A stretch of 64,000 bases of DNA from Nonomuraea sp. SYSU D8015 (GCF_008065375.1 NZ_VJYI01000009.1:124001-188000), one strand, 5' to 3'; positions 32,900 through 41,557 are shown, counted from the first letter of the stretch. Numbers and translations: made by a program. The notes: a model not told the origin generated them from the letters alone.

Positions 32900-33799
32900 A
32901 TGAGAGAAATTCCTCGCGACACCGCGCGCACGTTCTCCATTGGCGGCGACCTCCAGGTGACCAGGATCGGGTACGGCGCGATGCGCCTGGCCGACGGCCC
33001 CGAGCCCGCCCCGTCCGCCATGGAGGCTCACATCTGGCGTCCGCCCGCCGGCCGCCCCGGCGCGATCGCGCTCCTGCGCCGGGCCGTCGAACTGGGCGTG
33101 AACCTGATCGACACGGCGGACGCCTACGCCTTGGGCGCCAACGAGGAGCTGATCGCCGAGGCGCTGCACCCGTACGGGGACGGCGTGACGGTGGCCACCA
33201 AGGTCGGCGTGGTGCGCCCGTCCCCCACCGAATGGGTGCCCCTGGGACACCCGGCCTACCTGCGCCAGCAGGCCGAGCTGGCGCTGCGGCGGCTGCGCGT
33301 GGAGCGGATCGACCTGCTGCAGTTGCACAGGATCGACCCCGCCTACCCGCTCGCCGACCAGATCGGGGCGCTCGCTCAGCTCAGGGACGAAGGCAAGGTG
33401 CGCCACATCGGCTTGTCGGAGGTGGGCGTGGACGAGCTGCGCCAGGCGGCGGAGATCACCCCGATCGCGAGCGTGCAGAACATGTACAACCTGTCCGCTC
33501 GTGGGCACGAGGCCGTCGTGGACCACGCCGCCGAGCACGGCATCGCGTTCCTGCCGTGGTTCCCCTTCGCGGCGGGCGCGCACGCTGCTCCGGGGAGCCC
33601 GCTGGCGGAGGTGGCGGCCGAGATCGGCGTCACGCCGGCACAGGCGTCGCTGGCCTGGCTGCTGCGCCGCTCCCCCACCGTGATCCCGATCCCCGGGACC
33701 TCCTCGATCGCCCACCTGGAGGAGAACGTGGCCGCGCTGCCGGTCAAGCTGAGCGACGACCAGTACGATCGCCTGTCGGCCGCCGTGCCGTCGGCGTGA
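32900..33799 (+). CDS. Aldo/keto reductase
   Basis: This 299-residue NADPH-dependent TIM-barrel oxidoreductase has the catalytic tetrad region: Asp/Tyr in DTADAYALG, Lys in VATKVG and His in LLQLHRID. The cofactor-binding end is VIPIPGTSSIAHLEENVAAL. Carbonyl substrates are unknown; the MerR link suggests detoxification of a reactive aldehyde or ketone. I prefer ATG 32900; an in-frame GTG at 32891 overlaps the -10 region. It is divergent from the merR gene that probably activates it. Confidence 0.92.
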   Translation: MREIPRDTARTFSIGGDLQVTRIGYGAMRLADGPEPAPSAMEAHIWRPPAGRPGAIALLRRAVELGVNLIDTADAYALGANEELIAEALHPYGDGVTVATKVGVVRPSPTEWVPLGHPAYLRQQAELALRRLRVERIDLLQLHRIDPAYPLADQIGALAQLRDEGKVRHIGLSEVGVDELRQAAEITPIASVQNMYNLSARGHEAVVDHAAEHGIAFLPWFPFAAGAHAAPGSPLAEVAAEIGVTPAQASLAWLLRRSPTVIPIPGTSSIAHLEENVAALPVKLSDDQYDRLSAAVPSA

Positions 33800-33971
33800 G
33801 CCCGCGGGCCCGGCGCCTCGCCGCTCTTCCACGTCGCCGCCCGGCCTCTCGGACCGCTCGCTCCTGACCGTGTCAGGGGCCGAGACGGTGACGTCCGGAA
33901 CCGTTGTGCCCCAAGCCGAACGCGGCCTGATCCATCTCCCCGAGGGGCGTTGCGGGCCGCTCGACGAAGGG

Positions 33972-35057
33972 TCAGAGAAGGGCGTGGAACCGGGCCGCGA
34001 CCTGCTCCCACGCCCACTCCCCGGCGATCCAGTCGCGCCCGTTCGCGCCCATCTTGCGGGCTTTCGCCGGGTCGCTCAGCAGCTCGACGACGGCCTGGGC
34101 GATCTCCGTCGGATCCTCGCCGTCCACCACGAGCCCGGTCTCGCCCCGCTTGACGGCGTCGGGCGCGCCGCCGGACGCCCCGGCCACCACCGGCAGTCCC
34201 GTCGCCGACGCCTCCAGGAACACGATGCCGAGCCCTTCCACGTCCACCCCGTTCCACCGGGTGCGGCAGGGCATCGCGAACACGTCCGCGGCCGCGTAGT
34301 AGCCGGGCAGGCTCGCGGCCGGCACCGTGCCGGTGAACCTGATCGACTCGTGACCGGCCGCCAGCCGCTCCAAAGTCCGCCGGTACGGCCCGTCGCCGAC
34401 CAGCAGCAGGACGGCGTCGGGCACCGCGCGCAGCACCCGGGGCCAGGCCCTGATGAGCTGGTCCTGGCCCTTGCGCGGCACCAGCCGCGACACGCAGAGC
34501 ACGACCGGCCGGTCGGCCAGGCCCAGCTCGGCCTTGGGCGCGTCGGGGCGGAACAGCCCGGGGTCCACGCCGGGCGCGAGGCGGACGAGCTTGGCCGGCG
34601 GGATGGCGGCGACCAGGCGCCGGCGGGTGTACTCGCCTAGGTAGGTCACCACGTCGGCGTGCTCGCCGATCCTGCCGAGCACGGCGCGGAAGCCCGGCGC
34701 GCTCGCCCACGACGCCTCGTGGCCGTGGGTGAGCATCACCACCCTCCGCGCGCCCGCCCGGCGCAGGCGCGGCGCGAGCAGGCCGAGGGGCGCCGCCGCC
34801 CCGAACACGACGGTGTCCGCGCGGTGCTCGGCCACCAGCCGGGCCGCCCGGCGCGCCACGGCCGGGGTCGGCAGCATGAGCCGCGTCGGATGCCGCACCA
34901 CCCGGTACGGCTGACGCCGGTCGAACTCCTCGCAACCCGGCCAGGCGGGGGCGTAGACGGCCACGCCCGGCGTGCGCAGCGCGAGCCCGTGCACGAACGA
35001 CTGGATGCCGCCCGGCCTGGGCGGGAAGTCGTTCGTGACGACGACCACGTTGGTCAC
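33972..35057 (-). CDS. pimB: GT4 glycosyltransferase, PimB-type mannosyltransferase
   Basis: This 361-residue GT-B enzyme probably adds the second mannose to phosphatidylinositol monomannoside (from GDP-mannose) at the inner membrane face. It shows VVTNDFPPRPGGIQSFVHGLA at the N-terminus, LTHGHEASWA, GVDPGLFRPD, VSRLVPRKGQDQLIRAWP and the E-x7-E nucleotide site in EGLGIVFLEASATGLPVVAG. The length and motifs match Corynebacterium/Mycobacterium PimB'. The start is taken as GTG 35057; further in-frame starts run into the M48 gene. It follows the M48 protease gene by eight bases, so the two are co-transcribed. The assignment is by motif memory. Confidence 0.85.
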   Translation of the reverse strand: MTNVVVVTNDFPPRPGGIQSFVHGLALRTPGVAVYAPAWPGCEEFDRRQPYRVVRHPTRLMLPTPAVARRAARLVAEHRADTVVFGAAAPLGLLAPRLRRAGARRVVMLTHGHEASWASAPGFRAVLGRIGEHADVVTYLGEYTRRRLVAAIPPAKLVRLAPGVDPGLFRPDAPKAELGLADRPVVLCVSRLVPRKGQDQLIRAWPRVLRAVPDAVLLLVGDGPYRRTLERLAAGHESIRFTGTVPAASLPGYYAAADVFAMPCRTRWNGVDVEGLGIVFLEASATGLPVVAGASGGAPDAVKRGETGLVVDGEDPTEIAQAVVELLSDPAKARKMGANGRDWIAGEWAWEQVAARFHALL

Positions 35058-35065
35058 GGCGCCTG

Positions 35066-36475
35066 TCACGGCACCGGTACGCCGTTCAGCTTCGCCCACG
35101 AGCGGGCCATGGCGATGCGCTCGGGGCTGGACGGATGGGAGGCATAGAGCACATATTCCACCGCATCTGGCGACAAGTCGGAAATATTGGCAGTTGCCAG
35201 GCGTTTCTGCATCGCCACGAACGTGGCCGGATCCCTGGTGAGCTCCAGGGAGTGCAGGTCGGCCCTGGCCTCGATGTGGCGGCTGATGAGGTTCTGGGCG
35301 GGACCCATGAGGAACGATCCCAGGCTCATCAGGCCGATGACCGCGCCGACCGCGCGGGGGTCGGCGATCGAGGCGACGCCGACGCGGCGGCGTACCGCGC
35401 CGAACACCAGGAACAGCAGGATCGCCCCCAGCGCGGCGCCCAGGCCGCCGATGAGCGTGCCGTAGAGCACGTCGTTGTCCTTGGCGTGGCCCAGCTCGTG
35501 CGCCACCACCAGCTCGACCTCGGGCTGCGGGGCCTTGAGCAGGTTGTCGTAGACGACGATGCGGCGCGTGGCGCCGAAGCCCGACACGTACGCGTTGAGC
35601 GCGGTGGTCCGGCGCGAAGCGTCGGCGACCAGCACGTCCTCCACCGGCACGCCGTCCCGCTCGGCCATGGCCAGCAGGCTCGTCCGCAGCGGCCCCTGCT
35701 TCATGGAGGTGAAGTCGTTGAACAGCGGCTCGAACACCACCGGGTACACGAACGACGCCACCACCGTCAGCGTGAACGCGCCCGCGGCGGCCGGGATCCA
35801 CCAGCGCTTGACCTTGCGGGCCAGGGCGACGAGCGCGAACAGCATCAGGCAGAGCAGGAACGCCTCCACGCCCAGGTTCTTGAGCCGGTCGCCGGCCCAG
35901 GCCCCCCAGTCCTGGGTGGACAGGCCGTAGTCGCGCAGGATCGTCTCGAACCACATGCCGAGCGGCCACCGGATCAGCTCGGTGATCGCCATGATGACGA
36001 GGACGCCCAGGACGGTGCCCACCCACCAGGGGCCTCGGAGCCACCCCACGGCCTTGGCACCGAGCGGCGTGGCGACCAGGAGGCCCGCGATGACGAGCGT
36101 CAGGGCCAGTGACAGGTAGCTCGGGAGGGTGGTGGCCGCGTCGAACGCCTGCGCCCTGGCGATCTGGGCGGCGCTGAAGTCGCGGGCCGGGTCGGGCGGC
36201 CCGGCGGCCAGCACCCGCCACGGCGTGCTGAAGGCGGCCACGGCCAGGATCACGGCCCCCAGGGCCACGGCCGCCATCGCCGCCTGCCGCCGCAGCCGCC
36301 GCGCGCCGAGATCCGCGCCCTCGCCTCCGGCCCGGTCCTGGCTCCCGGCCGGCCCCTCGCCTCCCGCCGGGTCGCCGCTCGTGGCCGGGTCCTCGTCAGC
36401 GGTGGGGCCGTCCGAGCCGTGATCCCCTGTCGAGATCCGGCCCCCCGGCTTGACGTTGTCTGGTCGCTCGCTCAT
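35066..36475 (-). CDS. M48 family (CAAX prenyl protease type) membrane metallopeptidase
   Basis: This 469-residue protein has a low-complexity acidic N-terminus (~1-55), a first helix (~65-82), several more transmembrane segments and the zinc motif HELGH at 326-330 in VELVVAHELGHAKDND. The third ligand is in HIEARADLHSLEL. The N-terminal region matches the CAAX-protease 1 (Ste24) module, with NAYVSGFGATRRIVVYDNLL as the conserved pre-catalytic block. Bacterial members act in membrane protein quality control. ATG 36475 has GGGGGAGGCAG upstream. It heads an operon with pimB. Confidence 0.9.
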   Translation of the reverse strand: MSERPDNVKPGGRISTGDHGSDGPTADEDPATSGDPAGGEGPAGSQDRAGGEGADLGARRLRRQAAMAAVALGAVILAVAAFSTPWRVLAAGPPDPARDFSAAQIARAQAFDAATTLPSYLSLALTLVIAGLLVATPLGAKAVGWLRGPWWVGTVLGVLVIMAITELIRWPLGMWFETILRDYGLSTQDWGAWAGDRLKNLGVEAFLLCLMLFALVALARKVKRWWIPAAAGAFTLTVVASFVYPVVFEPLFNDFTSMKQGPLRTSLLAMAERDGVPVEDVLVADASRRTTALNAYVSGFGATRRIVVYDNLLKAPQPEVELVVAHELGHAKDNDVLYGTLIGGLGAALGAILLFLVFGAVRRRVGVASIADPRAVGAVIGLMSLGSFLMGPAQNLISRHIEARADLHSLELTRDPATFVAMQKRLATANISDLSPDAVEYVLYASHPSSPERIAMARSWAKLNGVPVP

Positions 36476-36502
36476 CTGCCTCCCCCTTTTGCGCCTTGCG
36501 CC

Positions 36503-37315
36503 CTACGCGAGCTGATCCCGCATGTACGCGCGCCACCGTGCCGTCAGCGTGGCCGCGGAGAGCCCCAGCGAGGCGAGCGCCCGTTCCACGCCGGCCACCT
36601 GGGCATCACGGTAGAGCCTCACCAGGGTCTCCTCACCGAAGCGGTCAGCCAGGAAGCGACACGCCAGCCACGCCTCCTGGTAAGCACGCGCGAGCCGTAC
36701 GGGATCCCGGCCGTCCGCCGCGAATGCCGCAGGTCCCGGCAATTCGCTCGGCAGGCGCCCGGCCCGGACCTCGTCGGCCAGCTCGGCGGCCGCCGTCCGC
36801 ACGGGGAGCCCGGCGTCCCGGTAGCCGACATAGTCGGCGAAGCCCTCGTACAGCCAGACGGGCAGGCCGTCGGTGCCGGCCACGACGTGGGTGAGCTCGT
36901 GCGTCAGCACGATGTCCTTCCCCGTGGAGTTGAGCCGGGCGAAGACCTCGGGGACGACGATCACGCGGCCGCCGTCGGCCACCGCGGCAAGCCCGTCGAG
37001 GCGCTCCACCCGGGCCAGCCGGGCCGCCTCGCCGGCCGACTCGGGGACGAGGACGAGCGGTCGTACGGGGCCGCCGAGGACCTCGGCGACGCGGAGCCCC
37101 GCTGTGTCGGCCCGGCGCGCCAGCTCGTCGAGGGCGGTGGGAGAGGCATGGTGCCCGATGACGACGGACCGCGTTCCGCGGGCTACGACGGTGCCTTCGC
37201 GCCAGAGGCCGCGTGCTGCGGGGGAAAGGGGTTCAGGGGCGGGGGCGCTGGCGGGGGCGAGGGAGAGGAGCAGGAGACCGGCCACCACGGCTCGTCGGCT
37301 CACCTGCTCGGACAT
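36503..37315 (-). CDS. Exported zinc-peptidase-like protein (HELTH)
   Basis: The 270-residue protein starts with a possible twin-arginine signal (VSRRAVVAGLLLLSLAPASA) and contains the gluzincin-type site HELTHVV in GKDIVLTHELTHVVAGTDGLPVWLYEGFADYV, where the downstream Glu of EGFADYV is the likely third zinc ligand. This is the Peptidase MA-like pattern. The C-terminus is helical (FLADRFGEETLVRLYRDAQV). Substrate unknown. It precedes the M48 gene on the same strand by 27 bp, so three envelope genes (this, M48, pimB) may form one operon. Its upstream gap holds the terminator of the NlpC/P60 gene. Confidence 0.8.
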   Translation of the reverse strand: MSEQVSRRAVVAGLLLLSLAPASAPAPEPLSPAARGLWREGTVVARGTRSVVIGHHASPTALDELARRADTAGLRVAEVLGGPVRPLVLVPESAGEAARLARVERLDGLAAVADGGRVIVVPEVFARLNSTGKDIVLTHELTHVVAGTDGLPVWLYEGFADYVGYRDAGLPVRTAAAELADEVRAGRLPSELPGPAAFAADGRDPVRLARAYQEAWLACRFLADRFGEETLVRLYRDAQVAGVERALASLGLSAATLTARWRAYMRDQLA

Positions 37316-37363
37316 GAGGTCCGATCGTAGTCGGCCGCGACGGGGGGTTCGGAAATGAGACAG

Positions 37364-37394
37364 CCCCGCCCGATTCCTGCGAATCGAGGCGGGG
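37364..37394 (-). terminator. Strong hairpin terminator after NlpC/P60 gene
   Basis: CCCCGCC-CGATTC (37364-37376) pairs with GAATCG-A-GGCGGGG (37381-37394): 13 bp with one bulged A and a CTGC tetraloop. It lies just after the NlpC/P60 stop on the minus strand, followed by a pyrimidine-rich CTGTCTCATTTCC. Confidence 0.85.
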
Positions 37395-37399
37395 CGGTG

Positions 37400-37960
37400 T
37401 CACATGCCGGGGCGGATCGCGCCGACGAACGACGCCTTGCGCCATCCGCTCAGCTTGACGACCTGCACTCGTTTGCCGGTGCTCGGCGAGTGCACCATCT
37501 TGCCCTTTCCGACATACATGCCCACGTGGCCTAGCCCCCTGAAGAACAGCAGGTCGCCTGGCTGGAGCTTCTTCCAGGAGACCTTGTGTCCGCGGGCGTA
37601 CTGGCTGGCCGCCACGCGCGGGAGCTTCACCCCGGCCTTCCTCCAGGCGTACTGGGTGAGACCGGAGCAGTCGAACGCGCCGGGGCCCTCGGCTCCATAC
37701 CGGTACGGGTCACCGATCTGGTCCTTGGCCACGGCCACGGCCTTGCGGGCCTTGGATTGCTGCCGAGCGATCTTACGTGCCTTGGCGGTCTTGGCAGTGG
37801 TCTCAGCCTTGACCGTGGTGGTCTTGGCCGAATCGCTCGTTGTCGCTGCCTGCGCCGTCGGGGCATGGAGGATGAAACCTCCGGCCGTCACGGTCATCGT
37901 GAGCGCTACGCCACTCAGGGCAAGGCGGGACAGACGGGGGTTTTGCAGGGAGGTAGACAG
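37400..37960 (-). CDS. Secreted NlpC/P60 peptidoglycan hydrolase, apparent CTG start
   Basis: This 186-residue secreted endopeptidase should cut stem-peptide bonds in peptidoglycan. The catalytic Cys is in FDCSGLTQYAWRKAG (C98 here) and the His residues in GLGHVGMYVG (H145) and MVHSPSTG (H157). Starting at CTG 37960 gives LSTSLQNPRLSRLALSGVAL and a full signal peptide ending APTAQA-ATT; AAGGAGA lies at 37971-37965, ideally spaced. The internal ATG 37897 would leave a signal without a basic n-region and has no ribosome site. No in-frame ATG, GTG or TTG exists in between. A c-di-AMP riboswitch precedes it, and a basic Lys/Ala linker (~45-80) follows the signal. Confidence 0.88.
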   Translation of the reverse strand: MSTSLQNPRLSRLALSGVALTMTVTAGGFILHAPTAQAATTSDSAKTTTVKAETTAKTAKARKIARQQSKARKAVAVAKDQIGDPYRYGAEGPGAFDCSGLTQYAWRKAGVKLPRVAASQYARGHKVSWKKLQPGDLLFFRGLGHVGMYVGKGKMVHSPSTGKRVQVVKLSGWRKASFVGAIRPGM

Positions 37961-37984
37961 GATTTCTCCTTGGGTCTTCCACGA

Positions 37985-38135
37985 ATGCCTACCGGGTTAG
38001 CTGACGGATTCGGGCCTGGAAGTAGCCCTACGGCGCAGTGCGCGCCGATTCACCCCTGATCCCAGGGGAATGGGATCGTTGGGTCCCCGGCTCCGTGCCT
38101 CCTGGCTGCACGGACTCGGCGGGTCGTCACCGTTC
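37985..38135 (-). ncRNA. ydaO-type c-di-AMP riboswitch
   Basis: On the minus strand the conserved aptamer elements occur in order: CGCCGA (38121-38116), GGGGACCCA (38088-38080), GGGGTGAATCGGCG (38056-38043, closing with CGCCGA), then CCCGAATCCGTCAGCTAACC (38014-37995) and GGTAGGC (37993-37987). The last block is the most invariant part of the ydaO/yuaA aptamer. In actinobacteria this riboswitch controls cell-wall hydrolases, matching the NlpC/P60 gene here. Only about 14 bases separate the aptamer from the ribosome site, leaving no room for a separate terminator. Ends are approximate. Confidence 0.92.
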
Positions 38136-38416
38136 AAGTGTTCGAAATGGGGATATGTGGTGACGACCGGCGGATCTTTATCTGTCTCACATCGGGGGTC
38201 CGATGCCGGTTTGCGGCGACATGGCTTGCCGCTGCGACGCCAGAAGCTACGCCGAAACGTCAAGAATCAGCAAAGGCTGAGTCAGGTTGTAAAGATCGCA
38301 TAACGGGGTCAGTCAAGTCGGAAACCCCTGCTGGAGCGCCAGGTCTCGTTATGCAAATGTGACCCTGCTCACAATTTGCGGCACACCGCTTTGTAAGGTC
38401 TCGTTTGTCGCTTTTG
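38136..38416 (-). promoter_or_regulatory. Promoter and upstream leader region of the riboswitch-controlled gene
   Basis: This AT-richer stretch between the riboswitch and the convergent methyltransferase stop must contain the promoter of the NlpC/P60 transcript. TTGACG occurs on the minus strand near 38264, but I cannot pair it with a good -10. No gene is seen in it. Confidence 0.4.
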
Positions 38417-39160
38417 TCACATCTTGCGCGCCGTCAACCTGAAGCCCGTCAGTGGGAGCGTTCCAGCGGAGATTCGTGCCCGTTCAATCCGCCAAAGCTC
38501 GTTGATGACCTCTGCTGTGCTGTTCATCACCTTTCGGCTGACATATCCCCCGATGTACCGAGACAAGTAGGGTTCACGCCGCAGACTCGTGATCTCGAGC
38601 CGCTGGGCGAGGGCGGCGAGCATGTCGGCCGCCGGCGTGTGATCCAGGTGTGCCTCACGCCACCGCTCGACCGGGTCACGTCCGGGGGATCCGGGCTCGC
38701 GCGGGAAGTCCGCCACCCCGGCGGCGGCCAGCAACGATCCGGCATCGTAGAACCAGGCGGCCGCGGCCCGGTCGGCCCAGTCCCACGCGAACTCGTCCAC
38801 GATCACCAGCCCACCTTTTTTGAGCAGGGCCGAAACCCGGTCCAGCGCCGCGTCGAGCGGATGCATGTGGTGGAGCGAGAGTGACATGACGACGGCGTCG
38901 AACAACGATCCCACATCGTCGCCGAGGCCGTCGCCCGGGACGGGATAGGTCGTGATGTCGGCCCGCAGCGCGGGAACCCCGGCCGCCCTGGCGGCCTCCA
39001 CGGCCTCGGTGGAGATGTCGATCGCGGTGACCTCGTGGCCCCGCCGTACGAGCTCCGCCGCCAGGTCGCCGCGCCCGCACCCGGCGTCGAGCACCCGGCG
39101 CGCCGCGGACGGAAGCACCTCGCTGAGCCATGCGTGCTGGTGGTTGTCCATTGTGTCCAT
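38417..39160 (-). CDS. Class I SAM-dependent methyltransferase
   Basis: This 247-residue methyltransferase has motif I VLDAGCGRGDLAAELVRRGHEVTAIDIS, SLSLHHMHPLDAALD and LKKGGLVIVDEFAWDWADRAA. The His/Trp-rich middle and C-terminal YLSRYIGGYVSRKV suggest a small-molecule or quinone-like acceptor, but none can be named. ATG 39160 is taken; ATG 39151 is also possible. It is divergent from a LysR regulator with 70 bp between starts, the usual layout for a LysR-controlled target. Confidence 0.88.
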   Translation of the reverse strand: MDTMDNHQHAWLSEVLPSAARRVLDAGCGRGDLAAELVRRGHEVTAIDISTEAVEAARAAGVPALRADITTYPVPGDGLGDDVGSLFDAVVMSLSLHHMHPLDAALDRVSALLKKGGLVIVDEFAWDWADRAAAAWFYDAGSLLAAAGVADFPREPGSPGRDPVERWREAHLDHTPAADMLAALAQRLEITSLRREPYLSRYIGGYVSRKVMNSTAEVINELWRIERARISAGTLPLTGFRLTARKM

Positions 39161-39230
39161 AGGCCGAGAATGGCGTCGGCAAGACATGCACACCACTGCA
39201 GGTTCGGCATGCCACCCATAAGCTGAGCGC

Positions 39231-40118
39231 ATGCTTGATCTATGGTCGCTCAAGGTGCTGGCGGAGGTCGGGAGGCTGGGTTCGTTCTCAGCCGCGGCCG
39301 AGGAGCTGTCCATGACGCAGCCCGCCGTGTCCCGCCAGATCGCCCAGCTGGAGCGGCATACGGGGGTGCGGCTGTTCGAACGGCTGCCGCGTGGCGTCCG
39401 GCCGACGGACGCCGGGCGGGCGGCGCTGGAGCAGGCGGGCGAGGTGCTCCGGGGGATGCGGCTGTTCGAGACCCGCATGAGGGCCTTCGCGACGGCCGAG
39501 GCGGGGCGGGTGCGGGTGTCGGCGTTCCCGAGCGCCGCGACGAGCTACCTGCCCGAGCGCTTCCGATCGTTCGCGGCCCGGCATCCGGGCGTCGAGCTCT
39601 CCCTCACCGTCCGCTCCGGCGAGCACGACCCGTGTGCGGCCGTACTGGACGGAGATACCGACATCGCCCTGCTGACGTCCTGGGACGCGGCGGGGGCGAC
39701 CGGGATCGTTCTGACGCCGCTGCACGAGGACGAGCTGCTCGTGGCGCTGGCGGCCACGCATCCGCTGGCCAAGGGCGGCCGCGTGCTGCTGCGCGACCTG
39801 GCCGCCGAGCCGTGGATCGACGGCACCCACCCGGACTGTCTCGGGCCGCTCTCCCAGCTCGCGGCGGCGCTGGGCGGGGCTCCGCGGGTCAGCCACGTGT
39901 GCGACGACTGGAACGGCCGGCAGGGCTTGGTGGCGGCGGGCGTGGGCGTGATGCTCTACCCCTCCATCGCCGGCTACTCCACCGCCCGCCCCGACATCCG
40001 CCTCCTCCGCCCTTCGCCTCCCCTGCCCACCCGCACCATCCTCGCCGCCGCCCTCCCCCCGACGGACCGCCCCCCGGCCGTCTCGGCCTTCCTCTCGTCC
40101 CTCCCCGTCCCCGCATGA
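39231..40118 (+). CDS. LysR family transcriptional regulator
   Basis: This 295-residue regulator has the LysR winged helix (LWSLKVLAEVGRLGSFSAAAEELSM, TQPAVSRQIAQLERHTGVRLFERLPRGVRPTDAG) and a periplasmic-binding-like effector domain (VRVSAFPSAATSYLPERFRSFAARHPGVELSL). Effector unknown. ATG 39231 is close to the divergent methyltransferase start; TGCA-CACCAC-TGCA and GGCATGCC in the 70-bp gap are possible but weak operator dyads. It probably activates the methyltransferase and represses itself. Confidence 0.92.
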   Translation: MLDLWSLKVLAEVGRLGSFSAAAEELSMTQPAVSRQIAQLERHTGVRLFERLPRGVRPTDAGRAALEQAGEVLRGMRLFETRMRAFATAEAGRVRVSAFPSAATSYLPERFRSFAARHPGVELSLTVRSGEHDPCAAVLDGDTDIALLTSWDAAGATGIVLTPLHEDELLVALAATHPLAKGGRVLLRDLAAEPWIDGTHPDCLGPLSQLAAALGGAPRVSHVCDDWNGRQGLVAAGVGVMLYPSIAGYSTARPDIRLLRPSPPLPTRTILAAALPPTDRPPAVSAFLSSLPVPA

Positions 40119-40579
40119 GCGCCCCGTCCGGGTGGACGCGGACCACAAGCGGACCCCGCTGCGCCAACGGCTCAGCGGCGGTGGCGGGCCCGGGGCGACA
40201 CGACCGGCCTGGCGAAGCCGGCACAACGGCAGGGCGGGCGTCGGCACGGCCCGGCGCGCGCCGAGCGGCCCGGCAGGCGGGCAGGGCAGCAAGCAGGCAG
40301 CGCAGCAAGCGAGCGGCGTGGCGAGCGATGACCGATGGAGGCAGGCGCGGCGGCGGCATGAACCGGGTGGGGCGCGTGGCGGTCCCAGGCGGGGAGAGCG
40401 CGGCGGCAGGGCGGGAAGGACCCCTGCACGTGCCATGCGGTGTGAGGCTTCGGGTGGCGGCGGCGGTGTGTGGGGGGAAGGAAGGGGGCGGGCGGCAGGT
40501 GGGGCGGGGTTGCGGCGGGTGGAGGCCGAAATGGGGGTGGGGGCAGGCCGAAATCCAGCCGGTTCGACCGGCCGGGGTG
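40119..40579. other. 461-bp intergenic region with no recognised gene
   Basis: The region lies between convergent LysR and NlpC/P60 genes. It is extremely G-rich on the plus strand with many short slippage-like runs. AGGCCGAAAT occurs twice, 22 bp apart (40523 and 40545). The open frames crossing it lack ribosome sites and motifs. Only the hairpin at its right end looks functional. Confidence 0.55.
40558..40572 (-). terminator. Small hairpin after the second NlpC/P60 gene
   Basis: GCCGGT-TCG-ACCGGC forms a perfect 6-bp stem with a three-base loop, eight bases past the stop codon of the minus-strand NlpC/P60 gene. Confidence 0.5.
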
Positions 40580-41557
40580 TTACGGGCGGATGGCGCCGAC
40601 GAGGCGGCGGCCGTAGGCGGAGAGCTTGACGACCTTGACGACGTCGCCCGTCTGCGGCGCATGCACGATCTGCCCGTTGCCCGCGTAGATGCTGACGTGC
40701 CCCAGCCCCTCACTGAAGATCAGATCCCCGGGCTGCAGCCCGCCGGGGACGTCCACCTTGCGGTTCTGCCCCCACGCCCACTGCTGCCACGTCGTACGCG
40801 GAAGCGACACACCCGCGGCCCGCCAGGCCGCCTGGGTCAGCCCGGAGCAGTCCCAGCCGCCCGGCCCCGTCCCCCCGTACACGTACGGCTTGCCGATCTG
40901 CGCGAACGCGAACCGCAGCACCGCCGCCGCGTTCCCCGACGCCGGCCCCGTGTACTTCAGGCCCACGCTGTTCGGGTTCCCGGGGTTGTAGGCGCCCAGC
41001 TTCTTCAGGAGCTTCTTCTGCTCGGCGATCAGCTTGTGGATCTCGGAGCGCTCCTTCTCCACCTCGTCGCGTTCCTTGTCCGCCGCCTCCAGCGCCACCT
41101 GCGCCTTGTCGCGCTCGGTCTTCAGCTCGCGGTTCTCCCGGTCGAACGCGGCCAGCTTCTCGGCCCGCTCCTGCGACATCTGCCCCGTCAGCGCCAGCCG
41201 CGCCAGGAAGTCCTCAGGGCGATCCGCGCTGACGAACCCCCGCCACGAGGTGACGTCGCCGCCCAGCCTGTAGCTGTCGACGGCCATGTTGATCACCTGG
41301 ATCCGCAGGTCCTCGACCGTCTTCAGCTTGCGCTGGTAGCTCTCGTTCAGCTTCGTGTAGGTGCCCTTGGCCTTCTTGTAGCGCTCCGTCGCCGTGTTGT
41401 ACCGCTCGACGACCATGTCGGCCTTGTCGTTGAGCTTCTCGAGCTTGGCCTTCGCCTGGCGGAGCGTGGGCCTGGGATCGGCGGTGGCCACTCCCGGAAG
41501 GGACAGCACCAGCCCGAACGCGATTCCCGCGGCCACCGGTACCCGGCCAAACCTCAC
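40580..41557 (-). CDS. Secreted NlpC/P60 endopeptidase with coiled-coil N-terminus (RipA-like)
   Basis: This 325-residue secreted peptidoglycan hydrolase has a signal peptide (MRFGRVPVAAGIAFGLVLSL, cleavage near VATA-DP), a coiled coil from ~30 to 185 (heptads such as RENRELKTERDKAQVALEAADKE with two broken helices), and a C-terminal NlpC/P60 domain with C237 in WDCSGLTQAAWRAAG, H287 in EGLGHVSIYAG and H299 in IVHAPQTG. This matches the RipA/Spr-like actinobacterial hydrolases, where the coiled coil inhibits or recruits the enzyme to the divisome. The start ATG 41557 has GGGAGG upstream. Unlike the other NlpC gene here, no ydaO riboswitch precedes it. Confidence 0.93.
   Translation of the reverse strand: MRFGRVPVAAGIAFGLVLSLPGVATADPRPTLRQAKAKLEKLNDKADMVVERYNTATERYKKAKGTYTKLNESYQRKLKTVEDLRIQVINMAVDSYRLGGDVTSWRGFVSADRPEDFLARLALTGQMSQERAEKLAAFDRENRELKTERDKAQVALEAADKERDEVEKERSEIHKLIAEQKKLLKKLGAYNPGNPNSVGLKYTGPASGNAAAVLRFAFAQIGKPYVYGGTGPGGWDCSGLTQAAWRAAGVSLPRTTWQQWAWGQNRKVDVPGGLQPGDLIFSEGLGHVSIYAGNGQIVHAPQTGDVVKVVKLSAYGRRLVGAIRP

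Noticed and set aside
35058..36221. Extension of the PimB reading frame to 749 residues
   Set aside because: The extra part is a shadow of the M48 protease gene and has no domain signature.
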